In this document: piece after piece, positions 8,305-17,090 of the stretch | Layout of the letters: every line of letters starts with the position of its first letter | How positions within the stretch are numbered: position 1 is the first letter of the stretch | Source of the DNA: Agrococcus baldri | GTDB taxonomy: Bacteria; Actinomycetota; Actinomycetes; Actinomycetales; Microbacteriaceae | Direction of reading: 5' to 3' | Assembly: GCA_007988785.1 (NCBI GenBank) | Contig: BJUU01000016.1 | Location: 1-63,661, forward strand | Length of the DNA: 63,661 bases | Program-made: the position numbers and the translations under genes | The notes under the pieces: generated by a model | Seen by the model: only the letters and a program-made list of their open reading frames with translations | Databases searched by the model: none | Told to the model about the DNA's origin: nothing

Positions 8305-8374
8305 GGTCTCGTGACGCGAGCGGCCTGCGGCCGCGCGCTCCGGATCCTGAGCCTGTCGAAGGGCGACCTACGGG
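8305..8374. repeat. Nested palindromic element: short family B inside family A
   Basis: A family A unit begins GGTCTCGTGACGCGAGCGG at 8305, runs through its hairpin to GCGCTCC, and resumes as CGACCTACGGG at 8364-8374. The two parts are separated by TCCTGAGCCTGTCGAAGG (8345-8362), a hairpinless family B core in reverse orientation. The element fills the whole gap between two convergent stop codons (8303 and 8375). Confidence 0.8.
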
Positions 8375-9076
8375 CTAGCAGGAATCCGCGAAGGACTGGA
8401 AGGGCTTGCGCCAGTCGCTGTTCTCGACGATGAAGGTGGCCCTGCGGCGCGGCGTCGAGGCCCGCTCGTACTGCTCGTGCGCCTCGCGGTAGCGGGCGTG
8501 GGAGGCGTGCGCGACGTCGGGGTGCGCGCCATCCCGCGCGCGCATCCGCTCGCCCCTGACGCGGTCGGAGGCCTCGAGATAGACGACCGCGTGCCACTTG
8601 CCGGCCAGCGCCGGTCGCTGCAGGAAGACGCCGTCGACGATCAGCACCGCGTCGGGGCCGGCGGTCTGCCACTCCATCTCGACCGGCGCGTCGCGGTGCA
8701 GGTCGAACGCGGCAGTCTGGAAGCCGGTGGAGCCGCCCATGCGGAACGGGTGCAGCAGCACGCGGTCGAGCAGCTCGGTGTCGAAGGCATCCTCGTAGTA
8801 GCCCTTCGACGAGTCGCGGCCCTGGCGGTATCGGAACGCCTGCGGACGGTGGAAGTCGTCGACGCTCGCGCGGAAGGCCTCGACGCCCGCCCGCGCGAAC
8901 GCGACCTGCAGCGCGTCGGCGAAGTGCGTCTTCCCGACGCCGTCGCGTCCCTCGACGGCGACCAGCCGGCGGCCACGGGGATTGCGGCGCACCATGAGCT
9001 CGGTGAGGTGCGTGTAGAGCTGCTTCTGCTCGGGCGTCCACGACGCCGCCCGCATGAGGAGTGCGCTGTCTGCCAT
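8375..9076 (-). CDS. Uridine kinase-like P-loop protein
   Basis: A 233-residue cytoplasmic P-loop kinase. The Walker A motif EGRDGVGKTHFA lies near residue 45. The segment SVDDFHRP, with paired Asp residues at the substrate site, and a Walker B-like VLIVDGVFLQRP follow, as in the uridine kinase and phosphoribulokinase group. The C-terminus (IVENSDWRKP) is typical of the actinobacterial uridine-kinase-like subgroup. Activity on uridine is a family inference. The ATG at 9076 follows TAGGCT by six bases. The gene converges on the panE-like gene across the nested repeat. Confidence 0.8.
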   Translation of the reverse strand: MADSALLMRAASWTPEQKQLYTHLTELMVRRNPRGRRLVAVEGRDGVGKTHFADALQVAFARAGVEAFRASVDDFHRPQAFRYRQGRDSSKGYYEDAFDTELLDRVLLHPFRMGGSTGFQTAAFDLHRDAPVEMEWQTAGPDAVLIVDGVFLQRPALAGKWHAVVYLEASDRVRGERMRARDGAHPDVAHASHARYREAHEQYERASTPRRRATFIVENSDWRKPFQSFADSC

Positions 9077-9082
9077 GTCGCC

Positions 9083-9088
9083 AGCCTA
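9083..9088 (-). promoter_or_regulatory. Predicted -10 (TAGGCT), leaderless start of the uridine-kinase-like gene
   Basis: On the minus strand TAGGCT ends six bases before the ATG at 9076. No Shine-Dalgarno sequence is present. Confidence 0.5.
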
Positions 9089-9123
9089 AGCCGCCGCCGC
9101 GGCGGCGCCTACGGCGTTCGCGA

Positions 9124-10407
9124 TCAGCCGACCGGCGTCGGGGCGGCGACCCGACGCCTGCCGTAGGCGAGCCTGCGCAGCAGCGCCTCGGCCGGACCGC
9201 GGCTGCCGCGCGCGTCGAGGACGAGCGCGACGACCACGGTGACGAGCCACACGCCCACAGCGAGGGCCGCGGCGCCCAGCGGCGTCAGGATCGCGCCGAG
9301 GCCGAGCCCCCATGCCGCGAGCAGCGGCGCGAACAGCACCGACTGCAGGAGGTAGCTCGTCAGCGAGCGCTTGCCGACCGCGGTGATCGCCCGCGTCACG
9401 AAGCCCCGGCGCTCGCCGATGGCCGCCGCGACCAGCCCGAACAGCGCCGCGTAGCCGATGCCGCCGGCGACGCCCGCGAGGCCCGAGAAGCCCATGGTGG
9501 CGAACGACAGCACCGGGTCGAACAGCAGACCGGCGAACTGCAGCGCCGCGAGCGCGCCGCCCGCCCAGCCGATGAGGATGCCGCCGATCGCGATGCGGGT
9601 GAGCAGCGCCCGGTGCTCGGCCGGGCGGTCGAGCAGGCCGCGCCGGGCGGCCTTGATGCCGAGCACGATCGCGAGCGGCACGGTGAGGAAGAAGACCTGC
9701 CCGGCGCTCGCGAGCAGCCAGGTGCCGAAGCTGCCGAGCATGAACAGCAGGTAGTTCGACTCGGCAGCCATGACGGGATACATCTCGGTGCCGCCCCCGA
9801 ACACGGCGGGATCGCCCGCCACGCCGGTGCTGAGCAGCAGCGCGCTGCCGAGCATGAGCGCGCCGAACAGCAGCAGCAGGCCCGTCATCACCCACGCGAC
9901 GACCGTGAGCGTGCGGTCGGATCGGCGCAGCAGCAGCCCGACGACGACGAGCCCGACGATGCCGTAGGCGCCGACGATGTCGCCGTACCAGAGCAGCAGC
10001 GCGTGCACGGCGCCGAACGCGACCATCCAGGCGTGGCGGATCTGCAGCACGCGCCGCGCCTCGCGCCACGGCGTGCCGGCCGCGGCCTGCCGCGAGTACA
10101 TCTGCCAGATGCCGTAGCCGAACAGGAAGGCGAACAGCGGGTAGGCGCGGCCGTCGATCGCGACGAGCGAGAACAGCTGGTACGCGAGGTCTCCGCCGGT
10201 GTGGCCGAGGCCGTGCGCGTTCGTCAGGCCGTGCGGCGCGCCGTACAGCCACCACGGCACGTTGGCGAGCGCGATGAGCAGCAGCATGAGGCCGCGGGCG
10301 AGGTCGGGCGCGAGGCTGCGACCGCGGGCGGCCATCGCGGCCGCAGCGATGTCGACGTCGGGCAGGTGCGCGTGTGGCCGGCGTGCATCCGGCTGGGGTG
10401 CAGTCAC
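9124..10407 (-). CDS. DUF418-family multi-pass membrane protein
   Basis: A 427-residue polytopic membrane protein with about ten hydrophobic segments. It starts with the family signature APDLARGLMLLLIALANVP (conserved D-x-x-R-G before TM1) and ends with the DUF418 region, visible as AVGKRSLTSYLLQSVLFAP. The N-terminal part resembles the acyltransferase-like DUF1624 group. Substrate is unknown. The frame stays open upstream across mutY's start, so I use the GTG at 10407, seven bases after TAGCCT and divergent from mutY. Confidence 0.82.
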   Translation of the reverse strand: MTAPQPDARRPHAHLPDVDIAAAAMAARGRSLAPDLARGLMLLLIALANVPWWLYGAPHGLTNAHGLGHTGGDLAYQLFSLVAIDGRAYPLFAFLFGYGIWQMYSRQAAAGTPWREARRVLQIRHAWMVAFGAVHALLLWYGDIVGAYGIVGLVVVGLLLRRSDRTLTVVAWVMTGLLLLFGALMLGSALLLSTGVAGDPAVFGGGTEMYPVMAAESNYLLFMLGSFGTWLLASAGQVFFLTVPLAIVLGIKAARRGLLDRPAEHRALLTRIAIGGILIGWAGGALAALQFAGLLFDPVLSFATMGFSGLAGVAGGIGYAALFGLVAAAIGERRGFVTRAITAVGKRSLTSYLLQSVLFAPLLAAWGLGLGAILTPLGAAALAVGVWLVTVVVALVLDARGSRGPAEALLRRLAYGRRRVAAPTPVG

Positions 10408-10414
10408 TCGCTCG

Positions 10415-10439
10415 AGGCTAACTGCGCGCCGTCTACGCT
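10415..10439. promoter_or_regulatory. Divergent leaderless promoters: DUF418 gene and mutY
   Basis: TAGCCT on the minus strand (10420-10415) lies seven bases before the GTG at 10407. TACGCT on the plus strand (10434-10439) lies six bases before the mutY ATG. Neither gene has a Shine-Dalgarno sequence, and the gap between start codons is only 38 bases. Confidence 0.5.
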
Positions 10440-10445
10440 GGCTGG

Positions 10446-11318
10446 ATGCCCGGTGCACTTCCGCTGAACGAGCTCGCCGGCTGGTATCGGGCCAGCGCCC
10501 GCGACCTCCCGTGGCGCCGCCCGGAGTTCGACGCTTGGGGCACGCTCGTGAGCGAGATCATGCTGCAGCAGACCCAGGCCGCCCGCGTCGCCGTCGAGAT
10601 CGACCGCTGGCTGACGCGCTGGCCCACCCCCGCCGACCTCGCCGACGCGCCCACGCACGAGGTGCTGCGGCAGTGGGGCACGCTCGGCTACCCGCGTCGC
10701 GCGCTGCGGCTGCAGGACACCGCCCGCGCCATCGTGGAGCGGCACGGCCGCGAGGTGCCGAGGGACGTGGATGCGCTGCTCGCGCTGCCGGGCGTCGGCG
10801 ACTACACGGCGCGGGCCGTCGCGGTCTTCCACTACGGCGACCGGCACCCGGTGGTCGACACGAACGTGCGGCGCGTGATCGCGCGCGCCGTGCACGGGCA
10901 GGGCGAGGCGGGGCCCGCGAAGCGACGCGACCTGGCCGACGTCGAAGCCCTGCTGCCCGCGGAGCCGGCCGAGGCATCCGTCATCTCCATCGCGCTGATG
11001 GAGCTCGGCGCGCTCGTCTGCACGGCGCGTGCACCGAGGTGCGAGGTGTGCCCGATCGCGGCGGCGTGCGCGTGGCGGGCGGCGGGCTACCCGGCCTACG
11101 AGGGCAAGCGGGCGCCGCGGCAGTCGAGGTTCGCCGGCAGCGACCGGCAGGCGCGCGGCACGGTGCTGCGGGCGCTGCGCGGCGTCGACGTGCCGCTCAC
11201 CGAGGCCGAGCTCGCGCCGCTGTGGCCCGAGGACGAGCAGCGCGAACGGGCGATCGGGTCGCTGGCCGCCGACGGACTGGTGGTGCGCGAGGGAGGCTCG
11301 GTCAGGCTGCCGCACTAG
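10446..11318 (+). CDS. mutY: A/G-specific adenine glycosylase
   Basis: A 290-residue base-excision-repair enzyme that removes adenine paired with 8-oxoguanine. The N-terminus carries EIMLQQTQAARV. The helix-hairpin-helix reads LPGVGDYTARAVAVF and the catalytic aspartate is in VVDTNVRRV. The 4Fe-4S loop has C-x6-C-x2-C-x5-C in VCTARAPRCEVCPIAAAC. It is short for MutY (often about 350), because the C-terminal MutT-like 8-oxoG recognition domain is replaced by a small winged-helix-like tail. Several actinobacterial MutY proteins are similar. The stop codon overlaps the -10 of the next gene. Confidence 0.93.
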   Translation: MPGALPLNELAGWYRASARDLPWRRPEFDAWGTLVSEIMLQQTQAARVAVEIDRWLTRWPTPADLADAPTHEVLRQWGTLGYPRRALRLQDTARAIVERHGREVPRDVDALLALPGVGDYTARAVAVFHYGDRHPVVDTNVRRVIARAVHGQGEAGPAKRRDLADVEALLPAEPAEASVISIALMELGALVCTARAPRCEVCPIAAACAWRAAGYPAYEGKRAPRQSRFAGSDRQARGTVLRALRGVDVPLTEAELAPLWPEDEQRERAIGSLAADGLVVREGGSVRLPH

Positions 11319-11321
11319 GTT
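11316..11321 (+). promoter_or_regulatory. Predicted -10 (TAGGTT) of the RNB gene, using the mutY stop codon
   Basis: TAGGTT lies seven bases before the ATG at 11329. Its first three bases are the TAG stop of mutY. The RNB gene therefore probably has its own leaderless message besides any read-through from mutY. Confidence 0.45.
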
Positions 11322-11328
11322 GGTCGCC

Positions 11329-12741
11329 ATGCCGGCACGACACCAGCGACTGACCGAGACCACCGACGAGCTCGACGCGGCGCTCGCGGCCATCAGGGAG
11401 GAGCTCGGGCTCACGGCCGGCTTCCCGCCGGCGGCCGAGGCCGAGGCCGAGGCGTTCTCCGCCGATCCGCAGCTGCCGGAGGCGGATCAGACGGGCGTCG
11501 AGTTCGTCACCATCGACCCGCCCGGCTCCACCGACCTCGACCAGGCGCTGCACCTCGAGCGCGACGGCGACGGCTTCACGGTGCGCTACGCGATCGCCGA
11601 CGTGCCCGCGTTCGTCGCGCCCGGCGGCGCCATCGACGCCGAGGCGCGCCGGCGCGGGCAGACGATGTACGCCCCCGACGGCCGCGTGCCGCTGCATCCG
11701 CCGGTCGTGAGCGAGGGCGCCGGCAGCCTGCTCGCCGGGCAGGAGCGCGGCGCGTACGTGTGGACGATGCGACTGGATGCGTCGGGTGACGTCGTCGAGA
11801 CGGCGCTCGAGCGCGCACGGGTGCGCTCGCGCGAGCAGCTCACCTACGAGCAGGCGCAACAGCGCGTCGAGGGCGGTGACGCCATGCTCGGGCTGCTCGA
11901 GACGGTCGGCGAGCTGCGCATCGCGCTCGAGGCCGCGCGCGACGGGGCGAGCCTCGACATGCCGGAGGAGCAGATCGCCCGCGCCGGCGACGCGTTCGTG
12001 ATCGAGCGGCGCGTGCTACTGCCGGTCGAGCGGTGGAACGCGCAGATCTCGCTCATGACCGGCATGGAGGCGGCGAACCTGCAGCTGCGCGCCGAGCGCG
12101 GCATCCTGCGCACCATGCCCAGGCCGCCGAAGGGCGACGTCGACCGGTTCCGCAAGGAGGTGCGCGCGATCGGCGAGGAATGGGCCGAGGGCGAGCACTA
12201 CGGCGCGTTCCTGCGGCGGCTCGACCGTGCGAAGCCGACGACGCTGGCGATCCTGCAGGCGGCACGGCGGCTCTTCCGCGGTGCCTCCTACACGGTGCTC
12301 GACGACGGGTCAGACGCCGCGCAGCTCGAGCAGGCGGCGATCGGCGCCCCCTACGCGCACACCACCGCTCCCCTGCGGCGGCTCGTCGACCGCTACGTGC
12401 TCGCGCACTGCGAGGCGATCGCGAACGATCGTGAGATCCCGCAGTGGGCCGCCGAGGGTCTCGCGGGCCTGCCGGAGATCATGCAGACCTCCGGCCAGCT
12501 GGCGAACAAGCTCGAGCGGGAGTCGATCGACGCCGTCGAGATCGCGGTGCTGCGCGGGCGCATCGGCGACGAGTTCGACGCGGTGGTGGTCGAGAGCCGC
12601 AAGGAGGGCGCGACGATCCAGCTGATCGATCCGCCCACCGAGGCCGCGTGCGAGACGGATGCGGAGCCCGGCTCGCGCATCCGGGTGCGGCTGACCGAGG
12701 CAGACCTGGGGACTCGCCGCCTGCGCTTCGTCCAGGCCTGA
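11329..12741 (+). CDS. RNB-domain 3'-5' exoribonuclease (RNase II/R family)
   Basis: A 470-residue ribonuclease built around the RNB catalytic domain (about 55-370). The metal-binding motif DPPGSTDLDQALHLER near residue 63 matches the family DPxxxxDxDDA pattern. The segments AIADVPAFV and YAHTTAPLRRLVDRY are also characteristic. The N-terminal cold-shock domains of RNase II and R are missing, and the C-terminal 100 residues are only loosely S1-like. This compact form is common in actinobacteria. It probably degrades RNA processively from the 3' end. The stop at 12741 is followed within seven bases by two family B hairpins. Confidence 0.9.
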   Translation: MPARHQRLTETTDELDAALAAIREELGLTAGFPPAAEAEAEAFSADPQLPEADQTGVEFVTIDPPGSTDLDQALHLERDGDGFTVRYAIADVPAFVAPGGAIDAEARRRGQTMYAPDGRVPLHPPVVSEGAGSLLAGQERGAYVWTMRLDASGDVVETALERARVRSREQLTYEQAQQRVEGGDAMLGLLETVGELRIALEAARDGASLDMPEEQIARAGDAFVIERRVLLPVERWNAQISLMTGMEAANLQLRAERGILRTMPRPPKGDVDRFRKEVRAIGEEWAEGEHYGAFLRRLDRAKPTTLAILQAARRLFRGASYTVLDDGSDAAQLEQAAIGAPYAHTTAPLRRLVDRYVLAHCEAIANDREIPQWAAEGLAGLPEIMQTSGQLANKLERESIDAVEIAVLRGRIGDEFDAVVVESRKEGATIQLIDPPTEAACETDAEPGSRIRVRLTEADLGTRRLRFVQA

Positions 12742-12747
12742 GCCTGC

Positions 12748-12838
12748 TCCCTGAGCCGCTCCGCGCCGCAGGCGCAGAGCGTGTCGAAGGGCCGCGTCCT
12801 GAGCCGCTCCGCGCCGCAGGCGCAGAGCGTGTCGAAGG
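12748..12838 (-). repeat. Two family B palindromic units (reverse orientation), left of the GIY-YIG gene
   Basis: Units at 12748-12790 and 12797-12838 read, on the minus strand, CCTTCGACA, then a hairpin with arms CGCTCTGCGCC and GGCGCGGAGCG around TGC, then GGCTCAGG(GA). The two arm sequences are identical. They fill the gap between convergent stop codons at 12741 and 12842. Their orientation is opposite to the four-copy array on the far side of the GIY-YIG gene. Confidence 0.9.
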
Positions 12839-12841
12839 ATG

Positions 12842-13147
12842 TCACACCCGGCGCCGCACCTTCGGCACACCACGACGGCGTGCGGCGGCTCGAACGCCCT
12901 CCCAGTCGTCGGCGATGAGCGCCTCCTTCTTGACGCGCGACCAGCCGTGGACTCGCCGCTCCATGGCGTACGCCTCGGCGGTCGACGCGAACTCGCCCGC
13001 CCAGGCGAGCTGCACCGGCAGCCGCCGCTTCGTGTACTCGGCGCCGACACCATCGGCATGCTCCTGCAGCCTCGACTCCAGCGTTCTGCCCGTGCTTCCG
13101 ACGTAGAAGGAGTCGTCAGCGCAGCGAAGCAGGTAGGTCCAGGGCAT
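12842..13147 (-). CDS. Small GIY-YIG family nuclease (YhbQ/UPF0213-like)
   Basis: A 101-residue protein consisting of one GIY-YIG fold. It has MPWTYLLRC and FYVGST (the GIY and YIG strands in variant form). The catalytic arginine lies in TLESRLQEH, and the conserved Glu in YAMERRVHGWSRVKKEALI. The C-terminus is Arg-rich and could bind DNA. Small GIY-YIG proteins are structure-specific nucleases or of unknown role. The gene is flanked by two family B hairpins on one side and four in opposite orientation on the other, which suggests but does not prove that the nuclease acts on these elements. Confidence 0.9.
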   Translation of the reverse strand: MPWTYLLRCADDSFYVGSTGRTLESRLQEHADGVGAEYTKRRLPVQLAWAGEFASTAEAYAMERRVHGWSRVKKEALIADDWEGVRAAARRRGVPKVRRRV

Positions 13148-13186
13148 GCGGAGGAGCGTGGCACGCGCCTCGGTGGGGCGCTGCGG

Positions 13187-13435
13187 CCTTCGACACGCTC
13201 TGCGCCCTCCGGGCGCGGAGCGGCTCAGGGAACAGGAACCGCGAACCGCAACGACCCTTCGACACGCTCAGCGCCCCTCGGACGCGGAGCGGCTCAGGGA
13301 ACAGAGGCGGCGAACGCCGCGACCCTTCGACACGCTCTGCGCCCTTCGGGCGCGGAGCGGCTCAGGGAGCGGGGCGGCGAACGCAACGGGCCTTCGACAC
13401 GCTCAGCGCCCCTCGGGCGCGGAGCGGCTCAGGGA
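13187..13435 (+). repeat. Four family B palindromic units in tandem, right of the GIY-YIG gene
   Basis: Units start at 13187, 13256, 13324 and 13391, about 68 bases apart. Each is about 45 bases (CCTTCGACA, arms CGCTCWGCGCCC and GGGCGCGGAGCG around a 3-base loop, GGCTCAGGGA). Spacers of 22-24 bases separate them, and the spacers resemble each other (CGAACGC-like). Nothing else is visible in the 13148-13442 gap. The array ends seven bases from the rbfA stop. Confidence 0.92.
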
Positions 13436-13442
13436 GCTGGGG

Positions 13443-13886
13443 TCAGGCGTCGTCGCGCTCGTCGTCCTCGTGGGGCTTGCGGTAGGGGTCGGCCTCGCCG
13501 GCGTACTGGGCAGCGGCAGCCGCCTCGTGCGCAGCCTTGTCGCGCATGCGCGCCTCGTCGAGCAGGTGCTCGATCGACGCCGCGTTCTCGGGCAGCGCGT
13601 CGAGGATGAACTCGATCGCCGGGGTCAGCCGCAGGGTCAGGCCCTTGCCGATCTCGCGCCGCACGACACCCTTGGCGCTCGCCAGCGCGATCGCCGTGTC
13701 GGCACGCTCCTCATCGGTCCCGTAGACCGTGTAGAAGATCGACGCGTGCTGCAGGTCTCCGGTGACCCGGACATCCGTGATCGTCACGAAGCCGAGCCGC
13801 GGATCCTTCACCTCGCGCTCGAGCGCCCGCACGGTGATCTCGCGGATGCGGTCGGCGATCTTCCTCGCCCTGGGGTTCTCCTTCAT
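13443..13886 (-). CDS. rbfA: Ribosome-binding factor A
   Basis: A 147-residue KH-type protein that helps mature the 30S subunit and process the 16S 5' end. The N-terminus ENPRARKIADRIREITVRAL and the segment DPRLGFVTITDVRVTGDL are characteristic, followed by the helix-kink-helix region. The C-terminal tail is hydrophilic. The ATG at 13886 has a strong GGAGGAAG ribosome-binding site. It lies 65 bases downstream of infB in the same direction. Confidence 0.95.
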   Translation of the reverse strand: MKENPRARKIADRIREITVRALEREVKDPRLGFVTITDVRVTGDLQHASIFYTVYGTDEERADTAIALASAKGVVRREIGKGLTLRLTPAIEFILDALPENAASIEHLLDEARMRDKAAHEAAAAAQYAGEADPYRKPHEDDERDDA

Positions 13887-13951
13887 GACTTCCTCCAGTC
13901 TCCGAAGACAGGTGTGGGGCGACCGAGGCCGCCCCACACTCAATCACGCGA

Positions 13952-16651
13952 TCAGACGCGCGGCTTCTCCACCATCTCGGTGGTCTCGATCTCATCGCCG
14001 ATCTGCAGATCGTTGAACCTGCCGAGGCCGATGCCGCACTCGAAGTCCGTGCGGACCTCGGTGACGTCGTCCTTGAAGCGGCGCAGCGACTCGATGGCCA
14101 GGCCATCGGCCAGCACGACGCCGTCGCGGATGACGCGGGCCTTCGCGTTGCGGGTGATCGTGCCGGAGCGGACGATCGAACCTGCGATGTTGCCGAACTT
14201 CGACGAGCGGAACACCTCGCGGATCTCCGCCACACCCGACTTGACCTCCTCGTACTCGGGCTTGAGCATGCCCTTGAGCGAGTTCTCGATGTCGTCGATC
14301 GCCGCGTAGATGACGTTGTAGAAGCGCACGTCGACGCCCTCGCGGGCGGCGCGCTCACGTGCCTTCGGGTCGGGACGGACGTTGAAGCCGATGATCACGG
14401 CGTCGTCGACCGTCGCCAGGTTCACGTCGGACTCGGTGACGCCGCCGACGCCGCGGTGGATGATCCGCAGATCGACCGTGTCGTCCACCTCGATCTTCAG
14501 CAGCGACTCCTCGAGCGCCTCGACGGCACCCGAGACGTCACCCTTGATGATGAGGTTGAGCGTCTCGACCTTGCCCTGCTCGAGCGCGGTCTTGAAGTCC
14601 TCGAGCGACAGGCGCTTGCGGGCCTTCGCCAGCTGGGCGTTGCGCTCGACGGCCTCGCGCTTCTCAGCGATCTGGCGCGCCGTGCGGTCCTCCTCGGTGG
14701 AGATGAACGTGTCGCCTGCACGGGGAACGCTCGAGAGGCCCTGCACCTGCACGGGCATCGACGGGTACGCCTCCTGCACCAGCTCGCCGCGGTCGTCGAC
14801 CATCGCGCGGACGCGGCCGTAGGCCGTTCCCGCCACGATGGCGTCGCCGACGCGCAGCGTTCCGGACTGGATGAGCACGGTCGCGACCGAGCCGCGGCCC
14901 TTGTCGAGGCGAGCCTCGATGGCGACGCCGCGCGCCTCCTTGTTCGGGTTCGCGCGCAGGTCGAGACCGGCGTCCGCCGTCAGCAGCACCGCCTCGAGCA
15001 GCTCGTCGATGCCGGTCCGTGCCAGCGCCGAGACGTCGACGAACATCGTGTCGCCGCCGTACTCCTCTGCCACCAGGCCGTACTCGGTGAGCTGCTGGCG
15101 CACCTTGGCCGGGTTGGCCTCGGGCTTGTCGACCTTGTTGACGGCGACCACGATCGGCACGCCTGCTGCCTGCGCGTGGTTCAGCGCCTCGACCGTCTGC
15201 GGCATGATGCCGTCGTCGGCCGCGACCACCAGGATCGCGATGTCGGTGACCTGCGCACCACGGGCACGCATGGCGGTGAACGCCTCGTGGCCCGGGGTGT
15301 CGATGAAGGTGACCGAGCGGTCCTCGCCCTCGTGCTCCTGCCAGACCTGGTAGGCGCCGATGTGCTGGGTGATGCCGCCGGCCTCGCCCTCGATGACGTT
15401 CTCGTTGCGGATCGCGTCGAGCAGGCGGGTCTTTCCGTGGTCGACGTGACCCATGACGGTGACGACCGGCGAGCGGTACTCCAGGTCCTCCTCCGACTCG
15501 TCCTCGAGCTCCTGCTCGAGGTCGATGTCGAAGCCCTCCAGGAGCTCCTTGTCCTCGTCCTCCGGGCTGACGATCTGGATGCGGTAGCCGAGCTCGGCAC
15601 CCAGCAGCTCGAAGGTGGCCTCGTCGAGCGACTCCGTCGCCGTCGCCATCTCACCGAGGTGGAACAGCACGGTCACGAGGTCGCCGGGGCTCGCGTCGAT
15701 CTTCTCCGCGAAGTCGGCGATGGATGCGCCGCGGCGCATGCGCACGACGGTCGTGCCGTCGCCGCGACGGACCTTGACGCCACCGATCGACGGCGCCTCG
15801 CGCATCTCGAACTCGAGCCGCTTCGTGCGCTTCGACTTGCGCGACTTGCCCTTGGCGCCGCCCTTGCCGAACGCGCCGGCAGTGCCGCCGCGACCACGGC
15901 CACCGCCGCGGCCCGCGAAGGCGGGGCCGCCGCGACCGGGAGCGCCGCGACCGGGAGCACCCTGGCCGGCACGCTGGAATCCACCGGGACCGCCGCCGGC
16001 ACCGCCGGGACGACCGCCGCCACCACCGCGCGGCGCGCCGGGGCGCGGAGCACCGGGACGGGGAGCACCGGGCCGGGGCGCGCCGGGGCGCGGGGCCGCC
16101 GGACGCGGGCTGCCGCCCTGCTTGCTGGTGAACGGGTTGTTGCCGCCGCGGGGACGACCCATGCCCTGGCTGGAGGCGAACGGGTTGTTGCCGGGCCGGG
16201 GCGCGCCGGGGCGCGCCATCGGGCGCGGGATGGCATTCGGGGTCGGGGCGTCGGCCGCCGGGGCGTCGCCGCCCGGCTTCGCGGCCGCAGCGGGCTGCTC
16301 AGCGGCGGGCGCGGCAGGCGCTGCCGGGGCGGGTGCGGCCATCGAGGCCGGCATCGGCGCGGCCTTCGAGGTCGACGCGGGGGCATCGGCCTTGGGGGCG
16401 GCCGCGGGCTTGCTCGCCGGCGCTGCCTTCGCGGGTGCCTTGGCAGGCGCCTTCGCGGCGGCGGCCTTCGGCTCGGCCGCAGCGCCGCCGCCCTCCGCCT
16501 CGAGGGCGGCCTTGAGCTTGCGGGCGACCGGGGGCGCGACCGCCGAGGCGGGTCCCTTGACGAACTCGCCCATCTCCTTGAGCTTGGCCATTGCGACCTT
16601 GCTCTCGACGCCGACTTCGGCGGCGATCTCGTGCACGCGTGGGTTTGCCAC
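13952..16651 (-). CDS. infB: Translation initiation factor IF-2
   Basis: An 899-residue GTPase that brings initiator tRNA to the 30S subunit. The N-terminal IF2N region ([15 protein letters not shown]) is followed by a long Ala/Pro/Gly-rich disordered stretch (about 60-280), which includes four near-perfect PGAPR repeats and Gly/Arg-rich segments. The G domain has [24 protein letters not shown] and NKVDKP. Domains II-IV follow. Length is normal for actinobacteria. The start is GTG at 16651, chosen because AGGAGAGAA precedes it. Confidence 0.97.
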   Translation of the reverse strand: MANPRVHEIAAEVGVESKVAMAKLKEMGEFVKGPASAVAPPVARKLKAALEAEGGGAAAEPKAAAAKAPAKAPAKAAPASKPAAAPKADAPASTSKAAPMPASMAAPAPAAPAAPAAEQPAAAAKPGGDAPAADAPTPNAIPRPMARPGAPRPGNNPFASSQGMGRPRGGNNPFTSKQGGSPRPAAPRPGAPRPGAPRPGAPRPGAPRGGGGGRPGGAGGGPGGFQRAGQGAPGRGAPGRGGPAFAGRGGGRGRGGTAGAFGKGGAKGKSRKSKRTKRLEFEMREAPSIGGVKVRRGDGTTVVRMRRGASIADFAEKIDASPGDLVTVLFHLGEMATATESLDEATFELLGAELGYRIQIVSPEDEDKELLEGFDIDLEQELEDESEEDLEYRSPVVTVMGHVDHGKTRLLDAIRNENVIEGEAGGITQHIGAYQVWQEHEGEDRSVTFIDTPGHEAFTAMRARGAQVTDIAILVVAADDGIMPQTVEALNHAQAAGVPIVVAVNKVDKPEANPAKVRQQLTEYGLVAEEYGGDTMFVDVSALARTGIDELLEAVLLTADAGLDLRANPNKEARGVAIEARLDKGRGSVATVLIQSGTLRVGDAIVAGTAYGRVRAMVDDRGELVQEAYPSMPVQVQGLSSVPRAGDTFISTEEDRTARQIAEKREAVERNAQLAKARKRLSLEDFKTALEQGKVETLNLIIKGDVSGAVEALEESLLKIEVDDTVDLRIIHRGVGGVTESDVNLATVDDAVIIGFNVRPDPKARERAAREGVDVRFYNVIYAAIDDIENSLKGMLKPEYEEVKSGVAEIREVFRSSKFGNIAGSIVRSGTITRNAKARVIRDGVVLADGLAIESLRRFKDDVTEVRTDFECGIGLGRFNDLQIGDEIETTEMVEKPRV

Positions 16652-16761
16652 TTCTCTCCTGTCCTGGTCCGCCCAGGACAGGGCGGACGTCACTTGCTGA
16701 CGGGTCTCATTTCGAGCTGCTCATCAGTTGTCCATGTGCGTTTCGTTCCTTCGGTCAGGGC

Positions 16762-17010
16762 TCAGACGAGCCCGTCCTGTGCCCATCGGGCGATGGGCGA
16801 GGTATCCAGGTGCCGCTGGCGCAGTGCCCGCGGGATCGCGCGCAGCGCGCGTTCCGCGCACCGCTGCGTCGGATGCACCCACGCGCCCCTGCCGGGAAGC
16901 CGTCGATCGAGATCGACGACCGCCTGCCCGTCCTGCGCAGCGATCCTCACGAGGTGCGAGGGTTCGACGCGCGCGCGGCAGCCGAGGCACGTACGGATGG
17001 AGTTCAGCAT
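16762..17010 (-). CDS. ylxR: YlxR-family RNA-binding protein (DUF448)
   Basis: An 82-residue nucleoid- or RNA-binding protein of the YlxR family, usually encoded between nusA and infB as here. The signature SIRTCLGCRARV at the N-terminus carries the paired cysteines, and PGRGAWVHPTQRC is the conserved centre. The ATG at 17010 is preferred. An in-frame ATG further upstream would extend the protein through the family A repeat and into the end of nusA, which is unlikely. Confidence 0.88.
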   Translation of the reverse strand: MLNSIRTCLGCRARVEPSHLVRIAAQDGQAVVDLDRRLPGRGAWVHPTQRCAERALRAIPRALRQRHLDTSPIARWAQDGLV

Positions 17011-17036
17011 AACAGGCGACACGCCCGGCTTGCATT

Positions 17037-17083
17037 GGTCTCGAGACGCGTGCGCCTGCGGCGCGCGCTCCTCGACCAACGGA
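17037..17083 (+). repeat. Family A palindromic element after nusA
   Basis: The element reads GGTCTCGAGACGCGTGCG, loop TGCG, then GCGCGCGCTCCTCGACCAAC. With the preceding TT the outer ends pair (TTGGTC against GACCAA). It begins seven bases after the nusA stop on the minus strand and lies upstream of ylxR. It could terminate or attenuate nusA transcripts before ylxR-infB. Confidence 0.85.
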
Positions 17084-17090
17084 TCCGGGT

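Noticed and set aside
12842-13147. Insertion sequence or homing endonuclease carrying the GIY-YIG gene
   Set aside because: There are no terminal inverted repeats with target duplications, no intron or intein context, and the protein is the short stand-alone type. The flanking palindromes are dispersed elements, so mobility remains only a hypothesis.
13187-13435. Regular array of about 45-bp repeats with 22-24-bp spacers, resembling a short CRISPR array
   Set aside because: The spacers are similar to each other, the repeats are long palindromes that also occur singly elsewhere in the window, and no cas gene is present. It is a cluster of family B elements.
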